64,000 nucleotides of DNA from Cycas panzhihuaensis (Eukaryota; Cycadophyta): the NCBI GenBank assembly GCA_023213395.1, contig CM041465.1:244721741-244785740 (forward strand), in the 5' to 3' direction. Position 1 is the first letter of the stretch. The number at the start of each line of letters is the position of its first letter. This document shows, one piece after another, positions 1 through 11,739 of the stretch. A program made the position numbers and the translations under genes. The notes beneath the pieces are model-generated. The model ran no database searches, was not told the DNA's origin, and saw only the letters and a program-made list of their open reading frames with translations.

Positions 1-1530
1 AAGAAGTTATGACTAACTTAAAGAGTCTATCCCTAGTCATCTTTCCTTTAGAAATAGTAGATTTATTTTTCCTTTTGTCTTTGATAGTACATTCACCATT
101 ATTAAATACAACCTTACAGTCTTATTCCATCATTTATCCCACAGATGAGAGATTTTTTCTTAAGAGCTGGAACATGGAGAACATCATCAAGATATCTATT
201 TTCTTCTAAATCTATTGTGATGATGACTTTACTCCTTCCACTAGATTTATATGATATATTATCACCAAATATGATTGTGTCCTTCTTAGACCTATCAATA
301 GTTTAGAATATCCCTTCTTTATGTGTCATATATGTGGAGCAACTAGAGTCTATATACCAACAATCTTATTCTTTATGAGCAACAAAACTTGATAAAAATA
401 GAAAATTATTTTCTCTATTTTTAATGACCATATTAGCACTTGATCTTATTAGAGGGCCATTTTTGGCAAAGCATCTATCTTTAGTATGGCTAACTCTATT
501 ATAAAATATATAATAGATTGGATCCCTTTCTCTTTGAATTAAACTCCTACTTTTAGTGTGTCCTCTATCCATAAAGAGTGTCCTTCCCTTTCTAAGTATG
601 GGCCTTGATTGTCTCTTTGTCTATTACTTGGATAACTTGAATTGGCCTTTAAAAATTGTTATGGCCTTAGTAATTATGATAATATTAGCTAGCTTCTTAA
701 TGTTTTTCTTAACTTTGATATGTATGTTGACTTGGGTATCTTTGATTAGCTTCTTAATTCCTTTGATGAGGAGTTTGGTATCTAGGGTATTACTCTTGGT
801 GTGTCTCTTATATAAGATTCTTGTCTCTCTCCCTTGGGGATTAATTCCTTATCCTTGAGCTTTCAACTTGGGCATTAGATTTGATCCTAGCCTTTGTTAC
901 AAAGGTATGTTCTAAGGATTCATTGGTACTTTCCTTTGCTTCAACAACCATCAACATAGCACTCAATTATTCTATCTTCAATATGCTTAGGTCCTTAGAG
1001 ACTTCTATACTTATGGCTACCATCTCAAACCTTTTAACTTTACAAACACACCTAGGTATCTATTCCATAACCCTTTGTTCAGTAAGAGTTCTTCTAAGAG
1101 ATATAATTTAGTTCACAAGATCTTAAACTTTTGTTATGAGCTCATTGATGGTCTCGTTGGGTAACATCCTCAAGCTTTTTAATTTACTCCTTAATGTTTG
1201 GAGTTTTGATGAGGCTACCCCTTGATAGACAAGTTGTAATATATCCCATGCTTCTTTGGACTTTGATGCTTCACTAACTCTTGGGAAGATATGGTCTTCT
1301 AAGACACAAAAATTAATGCTAATGTTTTATTGCCCTTCTTTACACATTCTTTAAATGCTTAATTTTCTACTTTAATAGCATTCTGACCAAGTTCTGTATA
1401 TCTTATCTTTGCAATATCCTATATATCTTTAGCTATAAGGATAGGTCTCATCCTCCTACTCTAATTCAAAAGATTTAATCCATAAAACTTAGAAATGATT
1501 ATGTTACCAAAGTTGTAACTATTATGTTTC
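1..1530 (-). pseudogene. Element D gag and protease region, decayed
   Basis: Read on the minus strand, about 1530 down to 1140 gives a copia Gag UBN2-type domain: a start resembling that of A, then SRRMRPILIA, then VLEDHIFPRVSEASKSKEAW followed by DILQLVYQG. Further down, at 572-366, is a CCHC-knuckle remnant (YNRVSHTKDRC) and then protease-type sequence. Several stops occur, including TAG where the family has W before SRRM. The homologous gag of A begins at 15445, and the initiator ATG of D appears mutated. Gag would form the virus-like particle that packages element RNA; here it cannot be made. Confidence 0.75.
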
Positions 1531-3127
1531 AAAATAAAGCCTTATTCAAGTGTTTACCCTAAAGATAATTTTAAAATATTATGTCATATTACCTAAAAGG
1601 TTACTAGGTTCTAAGTTTGTGGGTCTATAAGGAAAGGCTTTAGCTATTATTCTATCTAGTGGCACCTACCCACAAGTGGTAAATTAAGGACCTAATATAC
1701 TAGTACATGAGCACTAAGCTCTATATACCTTAATATGTGGGCTACTAAGAAGATATAAGACCCCCTTAATCTATTGATCCACCTATACTAGAGTTATGCC
1801 TAGCAATAGATATAGAAGTGAAAGCTTTTTAAACTAAGGCACTCACCCCCTGGGTCTAGCCTGGTCTCCAAACTCCAAAAATATAGAGCAATCCACCTCA
1901 TCCTACCACCTATTACACCTAATATCCAATAACGTTTCTCATCCAATATAAGTAGGCTAAAGATATATGCAAGGTGGTAAGCCTACAACATGTGACTTGG
2001 TGCATCCACACTTGAACGTATTGCTTGTCAGTACTAATAAATTCTTAGAAGTGATGATTATTGAGTATACCTATAAGAGGGAACCTTACCCCATATGTTG
2101 CATGCTTGAATGTGATTCTCCTATATGATTTCAATCTCAGTTATTGCCATTATGGCAGAGTACATTGAGTAAATTATCTCGCATTTACTAGTAAAGTGAA
2201 CTCTCACTAATATAATAGGTGGTAACTTCAGAGGTCCTAACCATTCTCCTTGCAATGTTAAAAAAAGATGTTCATTCAAAAAATTCTCTCTTTAATATAA
2301 AAATAGATTTTAGATATGGTCTTATTTAATAACTAAGGTTCCTTTTAATAACAAATAAAAGCAACTTGAAAAATATAATAAGAATGAAATTAAACAAGCC
2401 TTTTAAATGAAATAAATATGAGATAGAATGAGACTTCTAAATGAAATAAATAGGCTCTAAAATGACATGAAATAAAAAAGAAATCAAAGGAGTCTTCAAA
2501 TGAGCTTGAAATATAATAAAAATGCACTCTATATGAGCTTTGAAGTGTAATAAAAGAGTTTTAAATAAACTTTGAAGTAAGCTTTAATGATGAAATAAAA
2601 TGACCTTTAAATGAACTAAAATGAGCTTTAAAATAAAATCAAATAAGCTAAAAATGAAGTAAAACAAAATAGAAGGCTTAAAGTAAAATATATTAAGGGT
2701 TAGAAATCTTTTTCTTTGTAAAATTTTATTTAAATATTGTCTTCTCCTTCAAGAGATAAATCTACATAATATTCAACCAAAAAATATATATAAGCCTTAA
2801 AAACTAAGGTGAAATCTCCCAAAAATATATTAGTATATCAATATGACATAAACATGCTTAAATAAAATTAATAAATGGATTTAAAATGATGAAAGAAGCT
2901 TAAACTATGATCAAATAAGAGGGTTGAATTTAACAGCCTAAAACACCTACAAGACAACTTCAAATTAGTGTGAAATCAACTTTAGTATATAGATCATTGA
3001 GTCAGTTTTCCAATGGATCTAACCATTCAAAAATAGATTCCTAAATAAAAAGATATTAGCAAAATAATGAAGCTTGCTTGTTATGGTAAAAAACTAAAGA
3101 AGGAGAGATATTAAGCCCTTTTTACTA
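1531..3127 (-). other. Element D long leader, inner part
   Basis: No coding capacity. The stretch 1600-2275 is clearly similar to 15570-16010 in element A (shared blocks around the phrases for tagtggcacctacccacaag, aatatactagta and ggcactcaccc), and 2340-3040 resembles 16080-17000 more loosely. This shows it is an inherited, transcribed but untranslated leader of the family and not random intergenic DNA. Confidence 0.65.
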
Positions 3128-3316
3128 TTAGAACATAATATTTCATCTAGAAATATCCACTTGAGGGTAATGTTAAAAACCCCTCTTTATGTATCTCTAA
3201 ACAAGTTTCTGATATATGGCACACATGTCAGTTATAATGTACAAAGTGTATATATATGTACCTAATCTCATAATACATACATAAGACTTTCTAATAACAT
3301 TCTTGTTGTTTCAACA
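3128..3316 (+). repeat. Element C 5' LTR
   Basis: Direct repeat of 8158-8376. It begins tattagaacataatatttc where the 3' copy begins tgttagaacataatgtttc, and ends ttgtttcaaca directly against the primer site. It is about 30 bp shorter than the 3' copy, which carries a small internal duplication (ttataatgtataaagta). Confidence 0.9.
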
Positions 3317-3328
3317 TGGTATCAGAGC
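3317..3328 (+). promoter_or_regulatory. Element C primer-binding site (initiator Met tRNA)
   Basis: TGGTATCAGAGC, the exact complement of the 3' end of plant initiator Met tRNA, immediately after the LTR. This is where minus-strand cDNA synthesis would start. Confidence 0.92.
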
Positions 3329-4039
3329 AAGACTACCTGGTTACTTGAAAAGAAGTCCTAAAAGTTATAGTAAGGATTCAAATTCAGAACGAAACCAAAG
3401 AAGTTGTAGTAAAGATTTAGAGTTAGAATGAAGCTCCATCATCTTAAAATTCAAGGAGGATAAAGGACAAAATTTTATTTTTTAGGGGAAGATTTAGCCA
3501 ATTGCATTTATTACCCATACAGACTTGTACGAACTTGTACGGTCACAAAAATTCTCACCTACCTATATTTTGATGAAACTTGGTCTAGAGGTTTGTCTTA
3601 GTATAAACAACATTTTTCTCTTCTACTATGAAGTCCACTTGAAGCTGTCTTTGGGGTCTATTACCTATTTTTCTAGTTGTGCGAGATTTAGAGGAAAAAC
3701 CTAGATTTCTACTTAGACTTGCCTTAAATCTAGGTAAAACCTACTTAAATACACTTTGTCCATTAATACTAAAGCTTTGAATCCACTTTTGTTATATTTC
3801 ATTGGAGATTCAAAGAGATTTAAAGGGTCTTTCATTAAAACCCTAATCGCCTCTTTTGTATTTTTTAACATGTTTTCTCAAGATGTAGAAGGGTTTTCTA
3901 AAAGATAACTTCATATTTAAAATCCTTAGTTTAAGATCTTTCTTTTGAGACAACTCTTGCTTGATTCTATACACGTTGATTTTCATACAAAATTCTGTAC
4001 AATCATAGATCAGAATCAGTTTCAGACTTCTCTTTAACA

Positions 4040-4990
4040 CTTTCAGTCTTTTGAAGAAGGCATCTATTATTCAGCCTCTATCTAAATAAAATAAATTAAC
4101 TGCATCTAATTATCATATTTGGAAAATCAAAACTGAGACTCTTTTGAGAGCAAAAAATGCCTACAAAATAGCTACATGCATTGAAGGAAAACTAGATGAG
4201 GATGACTTAGACTATTCTAGTTGGGTAGAAAGAAATAATACAAGTCTGATTATATTAAAGCTATCTATATCAAATCCTCTTCTTATTTATATTAACAAAC
4301 TAAATTTATCTTCTAAAATATGGCAATTATTTGAAAACATGTATGGACAAAAAAATAGAGCTCAAATCATTGCTCTAAAAGAAGATCTATTTAAATTACA
4401 TATAAAGGAATCATAAACAATCTCAAAATTTCTTTATAAAGTAATTTTGATTAAAAATGACTTATTGAGTGCAGGGGCTAAAATTGAAGAACAAGAAATA
4501 GTTGAAATGATGCCAAGAAAGCTACCAAAATTATTTGATATGACAATTAATATAATCACTAATAATGACTAAAGTAATAATATGACTCTTGATACATTGG
4601 CAAAGTTGTTATTAAGATAAGAAAAAAGAAACAAGAGGTATGAAGATACCACTAAGATTAAAGATGCATTTATCACAAAACTTCACCTAGGACCTAGAGG
4701 AAGGGGTCAATTATATAGACATGCTAGAGCTCCTGATACTTGAAGTATATCTCGAGGAAGAGGATATAACAATCATGGACGAGGACATAACATACCACCT
4801 AGAGAAGTAAGGGTATGCTTCAACTATGGAAGACCTGGACATCACTCCAATAATTACAGAGCCTTCAACATCTACCACTATTATGGTTAGTTTAGACATT
4901 ATCCATATCAATGTCCATAGAGAAGAGTCAAAATTCAAAATGGCAAGCAACTTATAAGGAACTTCAACAAAGAATAGGATGCTGAAGATG
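4040..4990 (+). pseudogene. Element C gag (UBN2 domain and zinc knuckle), decayed
   Basis: From about 4090 the plus strand reads a copia Gag: SNYHIWKIKTETLLRAKNAY, an acidic linker, then SSKIWQLFENMYG and KEDLFKLHIKES, ended by a TAA at 4414. A knuckle remnant CFNYGRPGHHSNN lies near 4817-4855, with the last cysteine lost. Stops at TAA and TAG positions break the frame. The 5' start is not clear because upstream codons are already broken. Confidence 0.8.
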
Positions 4991-5013
4991 AGGAGGAGAC
5001 TGCTTTCATTATC

Positions 5014-6330
5014 ATGCTTACAGCCAATCTTGAAAATGAGGAAGTTTTACATATTAACTCTAGAGCCTCCAGATATATGACAAGTCGAGAGGATTGGTTT
5101 GAATCTCTAAAACCTTTCACCTCTCATAAGTTTGTCGAATTAGGGGATAAACATCCTCTAAATATCAAAGGAATTGGAACCATGGCCATTGAAATAAAAG
5201 AAGGCATTTATAAAATTGGGCATATACTTTTTATTCTAGGATTGAAGAAGAATCTTTTATTAGTTTCTCAGCTAAGAAAGAAAAAGCTGAGAATATTTTT
5301 TAATAAAAATAGGTACTATCATATTCTTAACATGAAAAAAGGAGGAGCCTTAGTTATAAAAGGCATATAAAGTAACAAACTTTATAGGTTACTTTTCAAA
5401 CCTGTAATTATCAATGAAAAGGCATATACTGTAATTAATATTGATAATAATAAATTGTAGCATTTGAAGTAGGGGCATATCTCTTCTGACAGACTAATGC
5501 AGATATAAAAATAAAAAATATTTGATGGTCTTCCTAACATTTTTTTTTAGCATCTTGTGTGTAAAAGTTGTATGCTAAGAAAATAACATCGTATTCCATT
5601 CAAAGCAAGTGAATGGCAGGCATAAGGTAAATTGGACTTAATTCACACTGATCTTTGTGGTCCTCTCACAACTTACTTAGTCAATGGTGCTAGGTTTTTT
5701 TTAACCTTCATTGATGATTTCTCTAAAAGAACTTGGATTTATTTTATCTTTTGTAAATCTAAAATTTTTGAGAAATGTAAAGAATTTAAATTAGAAGTTG
5801 AACTAGAGTTTGGAGAAAAATTAGAATGCATCGTATTAGATGGAGGAGGTGAATATCTCTCGAAAGACTTCTTAAACTTCTGTAAAGATCAAGGGATTTG
5901 AAGACAACTTAGAACTCCATATACACCACAATCTAATAGAGTTGTGGAGTGAATGAATAGAATGATCATGGAAATGGCTTAATACATGCTTGAAGAAAGT
6001 TAGATTTCAAAGATCTATTAGGTTAAAGTAGTTAGCACAACTAGATATCTCATAAATAGAAGTCCTACAAAGGTTCTAAATCAGATCACTCTAGAAGAAG
6101 CATGGACTAGAGTCAAACCAAATGTGAGTAATCTAAGAATCCATGGATGTAAAGTCTTTGTTCACATTCTAGATAAAAAGAGATCAAAGCTAGATTCAAA
6201 AAGCATATAATATATAATGGTGGGCTACAATAAAAACTCAAAGGCCTACAAATGTATAAACCCTAAAACAAATAAGGTCTACATAAGTAGATATATTATA
6301 TTCCATGAGCTTGATCTCATAAAAGACACA
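5014..6330 (+). pseudogene. Element C protease, pre-integrase and integrase region, decayed
   Basis: The protease motif normally D-S-G-A-S reads INSRAS, so the catalytic aspartate has become asparagine and the glycine arginine, both G-to-A changes. GLKKNLLLVSQL follows as in copia proteases. Integrase starts around 5632 (LDLIHTDLCGPL, first catalytic Asp kept), continues with FIDDFSKRTWIYF, the second Asp in the LDGGGEYLS segment, and the glutamate in VVE before MNR, where the arginine codon between them is now TGA. The C-terminal GKGY-like part (MVGYNKNSKAYKC) is at about 6220. Confidence 0.85.
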
Positions 6331-8142
6331 TCAATGCAATAATTGATTAATAAGACTCCAAAAAAAAAAATTCAAGCTCCTATTGAAGAAAATTTTGGAA
6401 TCATATCGGAAGACATAGAGACAAAGGACTCAGAGTGGGAATCTCAGGAAGTGTCTACTAATAGAGAGAAAGAGTCACCTCTTATTGAGACAAGCACAGC
6501 AATAAAGAAGAAGAAGGCAAAAAAAGAAAAAAAGTGCCAAGATAGTATCTCAAAACCATTGAAGAAAACAAAGGAGAGGTATATGAGCACATAATAAGAA
6601 GTCATAACCAACATGCTCTCTTCATAAACATGGATCCACAATCATTTAAAGAAGCTAAAGGATACCAAGAATGGGAAGTTACAATGAATGAAGAAATGGA
6701 GTCAATTTCTAAAAATCAAACCTGGGATATGGTAGATCTACCCCCAAGAAAACTAGTTGTAAATTATAAATGGGTATTCTAATTCAAAGAAAATGTTGAT
6801 GGAGGAATAAGCAAATGTAAGGCAAGATTGGTTACTATAAGATATATTTAAACTCTAGGGATAGATTATGAAGAGACCTTTTCTCTAGTGGCTAAACTAA
6901 ACACTGTAAGAACTATAATAGCACTTACAGTTCAAAACAACTAGAAGGTTTATGAGTTGGATGTAAAGAGTGCTTTCCTAAATGGTGATCTTGAAGAAAA
7001 AGTTTATATGAAACTGCCTAAGGGTTTTGTTTAGCCTAGAAAAGAAAATTTAATATGAAAATTAAAAATGCATTATATAGATTAAAATAAGCTCCAAGAC
7101 CTTGGTACGCTAAATTGAATAAATATCTAATTTAGAATGCTTTTTCTAAATGCAATTTGGATTCCAACTTGTACACCAAAAGAAGACAAAGATTGATAAT
7201 AATTATCACCATTTATATGAATCATATGATCCTCACTAGAAGTAATGTTGAATCAATAGAAAATATAAGGTTTTAATTAAAAAGAGGCTTTGAGATGACT
7301 AACTTAGAGATTCTAAACTATTATCTAAGGATAGAAGTAGGACAGGAAAAAGACTCATTCTCCTTGTCCTAATGTAGATATATCAAGAATCTATTATTAA
7401 AATTTAGGATGGAAGAGAGCAACACATGTATCATACCTATGGAAGTAGGGTATGACTTTACTTGAGATAAAGATGAACATGTAGTTGATGGAACTCTCTA
7501 TGAGTAATTAATAGGCAGTCTGATATATCTCATAGCCACCAGACCTAACATCTCATATTTAGTAAGTCTAGTTTCAAGATATATATAGGACCCCAGGATA
7601 AGGCACTAGAAGGTAGTAAAAAAAAATTATGAGATATCTAAAGGGAACTACTAGTCTAAAACTTATGTATCTAAAAATAAAATTAGATAAATTGATTAGG
7701 TATTATGACTCAGACTAGGCTGGAGATAAAGAAAATTAGAAATCAACAAATGGGTATTATTTTTTCTTTGGATCAGCAATAATCTCTTAGAGTAGCAAAA
7801 GACAAGCTACCATCACCCTTTTATTCATAGAGGTAGAATATAAATCAGCAATTAGTATAACTTGTGAAGAAATTTAGCTTAAATAACTACTATCAACAAA
7901 TGTAATTAACAACATTATTTTGTAACAAATAAAGTGCCATAAAGTTAACAAAGAATCTAATTTTGCATGCTCGAACTAAACATATTGAAGTCCATCATTA
8001 CTTCATAAGAGAAAATATTCAGAATAAAGAAGTTGACTTAATCTAATGTTCATCAAATAATCAAATTGTAGATATATTAACAAAACCTCTTAGCAAAGAC
8101 AAGTTTGTAGCTCTTAGAAACAAATTAGGATTAAAAGGATAA
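6331..8142 (+). pseudogene. Element C reverse transcriptase and RNase H, decayed
   Basis: An acidic/lysine-rich linker (6343-6594) leads into RT: YKWVF, then CKARLVT, YELDVKSAFLNGDLEEKVYM near 6955-7010, and after a frameshift around 7060 ALYRLK, a stop, APRPWYAKL. The catalytic Y-x-D-D box near 7215 reads YMNHM, so both metal-binding aspartates are gone. RNase H ends with DILTKPLSKDKF and KLGLKG just before the stop at 8140. There are many stops, mostly TAG/TAA at family Gln or Trp positions. Confidence 0.85.
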
Positions 8143-8148
8143 AATATT

Positions 8149-8157
8149 AAGAGAGGG
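8149..8157 (+). promoter_or_regulatory. Element C polypurine tract
   Basis: AAGAGAGGG directly before the 3' LTR start; the primer for plus-strand cDNA in LTR elements. Confidence 0.8.
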
Positions 8158-8376
8158 TGTTAGAACATAATGTTTCATCTAGGAATGTTCATTTGAGGGT
8201 AATGTTGAAAACCCCTCTTTATGTGTCTCTGGATAAGTGTCTAACACATGGTACTTATACACATGTCAGTTATAATGTATAAAGTAGTTATAATGTATAA
8301 AGTATGTATATATATATCTACTCAATCTCATAATATAAACATAAAACTTTCTAATGAAATTCTTGTTGTTTCAAAA
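8158..8376 (+). repeat. Element C 3' LTR
   Basis: Starts TGTTAGAACATAATG after the purine tract and ends ttgtttcaaaa, aligned to the 5' LTR end ttgtttcaaca, followed by the ATTAC half of the target-site duplication. Confidence 0.88.
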
Positions 8377-8381
8377 ATTAC

Positions 8382-9491
8382 CAGAGCCCTTAATCACCTA
8401 GTTAGCACATGTGACTTGTCGTTGGCCTATGAAGGGGGCTAGGAGACTCCAAAAATATGAAATATAGTTTAATCTTTTAAAAACCAAAATTATTAAAATG
8501 GTTTAATAAGCTTTGAAATATGCCCCTTTATAACTAAACCAAGGTCATATGGGAGCTTGAAAAGACCACCAGCTAACTTCAAAAGAGGATGAAACCCAAA
8601 AATTATTAAAATAAATTAAATTTTTCTTAACTTTATAATAATTTAATAAATCAAATGAATCAAAAAAATAAAAATAATGTTTACACATATGCACAGGTCT
8701 ACATATATATGGAGAGGAACAAATTAATTAATTAATCAAATCAGAAGCTAAAACATCTAGAGATTGATCATGGGAGGATAGCAGACAAGGGAGCTCAAAG
8801 TCTGAGTAAAGAAATGACAAAAAAAATGGTTTAAAAGCCAACATTAGGTGCATAGAGCCGTTGGAGGTTATACAACCAAATGGAGAGAGAGTAGCTCAAA
8901 TAGAGTTAAAAAGTACTAGAAAATTATCTTAGGCAGATACTAGTAAGCCTATGACCTAGGTCCAGAGAGATTTAGAGAGAAATAGAGGCAAAATGATTGA
9001 TTTCTAAGCTTGTTCAATGGGGTTTCAATAGGGTAGCAAAGAAGACTAACTTTCAGGAGCAATATCTCACTGTAGAAGCAACAATTCTTGGAACCATCTA
9101 TTCTCATACAGGGAGGAATTTGAGAGGATTCAAATAAGTAGTCACTCAATATAGTTCCATTCAATGATGAAAATACACCATCTTGCGAAAGATCAAGTTT
9201 ATAAAATAACCTTAAAAGAACTAAAAAATCAATTAAAAACTTATAAAAATTTAAACAAAACTTCAATAAAATTGCTCCAAATGAGTGTTGGGTTGAATCT
9301 ACTTGTTAAGTATTACACAAATCTTTAAAAAATATTGATTATATGGAGTATAAGTAGTAAATTAGCCAAATATTTAATAAAAACCTATGGAAAACTATTG
9401 ATAAAACTTTAGAAAATGAGTAAATATTTAATATACTAGTTTGTCATACATTGTAATGTGCTCTGAAAACAAATGCAACTAAGACCAATGA
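8382..9491 (-). other. Element D long leader, outer part
   Basis: Non-coding continuation of the D leader beyond the C insertion up to the D primer site. The open frame at 8949-9266 on the minus strand matches no family I know and sits where A has only leader, so I do not call it a gene. Confidence 0.55.
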
Positions 9492-9503
9492 GCTTTGATA
9501 CTA
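9492..9503 (-). promoter_or_regulatory. Element D primer-binding site, degenerate
   Basis: Minus strand TAGTATCAAAGC, two transitions away from TGGTATCAGAGC. It is followed by the same two-base gap and TGAAG LTR end as in element A (18764-18778). Confidence 0.75.
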
Positions 9504-9505
9504 AA

Positions 9506-9773
9506 TGAAGCATATGTGGGGACAAAGCAAAACATTTACAAAGCCATATTGATGAAAAATTAATAAAATTTCTAATAGCAGGTGGTGCTAAAGAATACCG
9601 ATGAGTATTTGCACCTCATATATATAGTCAAGATGTTGGGCAAGCTTGCCATCGACTAATGCCTTCTTTCAAATCAAATAATAATATTAATTGAATATAA
9701 AATATATACCTCTTCCCTATGTTAGTTGATGATAGTTAGAGGTGGTCCTGCAGAGTACTAAAGCCATTATACA
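9506..9773 (-). repeat. Element D 5' LTR
   Basis: Plus strand starts TGAAGCATATG, like TGAAGGACGAG of the A LTR. Diverged blocks (gtatttgcacctcatatata against gtatttccaccccatttata) show common origin. The far end is placed at tataca (9773) by analogy with A; about 84 bp shorter than the A LTR. No paired copy is in the window. Confidence 0.55.
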
Positions 9774-11215
9774 TTCTCTTAATATAAAATGAATATTATT
9801 TGCTAACATGGTACATGATTGAATAGTTTTGTAATCCTTCTCTTTTCCTATAAATAAGTAATCAACCTACAAAATAAGTAATCTTGTAAGAAACCTAACA
9901 CTACAAAGATATATATCTCATGATCAATTAATATGCAAACCACTTCAAATAATAAGAAATGGTTTCTAATCTATGAGATAAAAAATAAAAAAAGGGATTG
10001 GTGGAGGTGCCTTAAAATGGCTAAAGTTGCCCAATATATCAAGAGCCCCTAAGTGTACTTAGGTGCCTCCCTAATCTTACAACTTTTAAGGCAATAATTA
10101 AAACAATAAATGAAAGTGGGATATGAGAAAATAAATACCAAATAAATTAAGCAAAATTATAAAACCAAAGTAGACTCACTAGCAACTCATACCAATCACT
10201 CATACAATCGTGGCATGAAGATGGCATCAAATCAAAGAAAGAGGACTAACCATAGCAATAAGAAATGGATTACCTATACCTTTTCAAATAATCAATGGCT
10301 AATAATAGTTGTTGCACTCCTCCAAGGATTCCCAAAATACTTGAGGTATTATGCTTCTAATCTTTAAATGGGTGTTAGCAATATGCATCAAGTGCCAATG
10401 TTTCTATAGGAAATTTGATAGCCTAGTAGTAGGGTCTCATAATCACTAAGGTCTCCTCTTTTTCTTTAGAAAAAAGAGGGGATTATATAGATAAAATAAA
10501 AGTGGAGGATTAGTAGTTTTCTTCCCACAATGTGGAGAAAGCCATCAACTCAAAACCATGAGTTTTTATTATGGTTTAAGGAATTTTTCTTGGGAGAAGC
10601 AAGATTTTGGAGGATTTGGACCACTTGAGCCACTCAATCCTAACATAGGTTGACCTGAGGCTAACACAACCTACCTAAGCTTAATAATCAAGAATTTATG
10701 AGTTGATTTTCACCATAAAACTTGAATCTAGGTTTATAACAGTTATACCATAAACATGTTTATGGTACTGCGAAGTACTTTGTGGTACCGTTGTTGTAAG
10801 CAAAAATTAGAGTGGTATATAATAGTTTAGCATTTTTGAAACAAATAATCATACAACCAAGCTTCTAACTCATAAATGGTAAACTCTAAGAGCAATAATA
10901 GGTAGTAACAAGTGGCTAAGTAATGAAAACAAAGTCTGATAGGAGAAAATAGAATGAAAATTAATAAAGAAACAAGTTGTAATTAAAGGGGAGACACCAT
11001 TTTCTAACTTATAAAGCATGATGGGTGGACTAAACGACCATGGACCGAATTCATACTTGTCATTAGCATAGAAAGGAGTATGAACAAGTAGTTGAATAGG
11101 TACACAAAGCGCACATCAACTATTTAACATTAAATAAGATGATTAAAGTTGATAGGAATACTTGTACTTACCTATTTGTCATTGTATCCATGCCCATTCC
11201 TAGAAGCCAAGTCCA
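9774..11215 (-). mobile_element. Element F: LTR-like insert related to the LTR of element J
   Basis: The RNase H of element B stops abruptly at 11216, and the sequence to the left, read on the minus strand, starts TGGACTTGGCTTCTAGGAATGG and shortly after contains aggtaagta. This parallels the LTR start of J (TGTTTCTCGGCTACTAGG, then aggtaagtg). A TATA-like tatataatcccctc lies near 10480-10465 on the minus strand. No ORF of note is seen. I infer a solo or truncated Tat-type LTR in B; the left edge is set only by the end of D, and no target-site duplication could be checked. Confidence 0.4.
10746..10767. repeat. Perfect 22-bp palindrome in element F
   Basis: taccataaaca followed directly by its own reverse complement tgtttatggta, with no spacer. 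It lies next to gtactgcgaagtactttgtggtacc, itself made of short GTAC palindromes, and recalls the perfect inverted repeat in J at 42746-42779. Confidence 0.8.
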
Positions 11216-11734
11216 ATTAATCTTAATTTATCTACCTTAGTATACTTCAATCCAAGGTCCAATATACATTTGATATATCTTAGAATTCTTTTAGTAGTAT
11301 TCTAATAAGTAATCTTGGGGGCATTCATAAATCTAAAAATGATTCTTATAAAAAAATAATATGTTTGGTTAAGTTATTTTTAGGCAAATGAGACTTCCAA
11401 CTAGTTGTTTAAAGAGTATCTCACTTACCTGTTGATTGTCTTGATTAGCTATCAAAGCATATCCTATTTCCATAGGTATAGAACAAGGATTACAATCTTC
11501 CATATTAAATGTTTTAAAAAGATTCTTAGCATACTTTGATTATGAAATAAAAATAGCATTTACTACTTGATTAACTTCAATATTAAGATAGTAATGAATT
11601 AGAATTATATTAGTCATTTTAAAATTATTTTCTATTTATGTTCTTACCCATTTAATTATTTTATAATTGTTACTTGTAACAATTATATCATCTATATATA
11701 CAACAATTAGAGTGATCAAGTCTTCTTTTCATTT
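11216..11734 (-). pseudogene. Element B RT (C-terminal part) and RNase H start, truncated
   Basis: Minus strand from 11734: EDLITLIVVYIDDIIVTSNN contains the RT catalytic box YIDD intact, followed by a typical connection (MEDCNPCSIPMEIGYAL, then QLVGSLICL) and the RNase H approach YTKVDKLRLIG, where the family continues into its catalytic region. Here it breaks at about 11216 into element F. Several stops are present. Confidence 0.85.
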
Positions 11735-11739
11735 TTTAA
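11735..11739. repeat. Target-site duplication of element A, left copy
   Basis: TTTAA here and TTTAA at 19130-19134 flank element A exactly outside its LTR termini. Confidence 0.85.

Larger units (their letters stand above)
3128..8376 (+). mobile_element. Element C: complete but dead Ty1/copia LTR retrotransposon
   Basis: LTRs 3128-3316 and 8158-8376, perfect primer-binding site at 3317-3328, gag, protease, integrase, RT and RNase H in copia order on the plus strand, and a purine tract at 8149-8157. It is inserted in the leader of element D; flanking pentamers are TTTAC (3123-3127) and ATTAC (8377-8381), a target-site duplication with one mismatch. Length about 5.2 kb is normal for copia. Its LTR ends (TGTTAGAA at the start, AACA before the primer site) resemble those of element B, so B and C are related subfamilies. 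The 5' LTR starts TA instead of TG. Confidence 0.9.
1..9773 (-). mobile_element. Element D: Ty1/copia LTR retrotransposon, left part outside window, split by element C
   Basis: Minus-strand copia element of the same family as element A (11740-19129). Base 1 aligns with about 14610 of A, so the window opens in the protease/pre-integrase part of D and the rest of pol and the 3' LTR lie to the left. Going right, D has gag (to about 1530), a long non-coding leader (1531-3127 and 8382-9491), a degenerate primer site (9492-9503) and a 5' LTR (about 9506-9773). Element C sits inside its leader. Spacing of primer site to LTR is identical to A. The outer LTR edge at 9773 (minus-strand start TGTATAATGG) is inferred from similarity to A, without a TSD to confirm it. 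Confidence 0.75.

Noticed and set aside
8949-9266. 105-residue open frame on the minus strand
   Set aside because: Lies in the leader of D, no family resemblance, and no equivalent frame in the leader of A.
10700-10830. Miniature inverted-repeat transposon around the 22-bp palindrome
   Set aside because: The palindrome has no spacer and no flanking duplication; the surroundings fit an LTR interior better.
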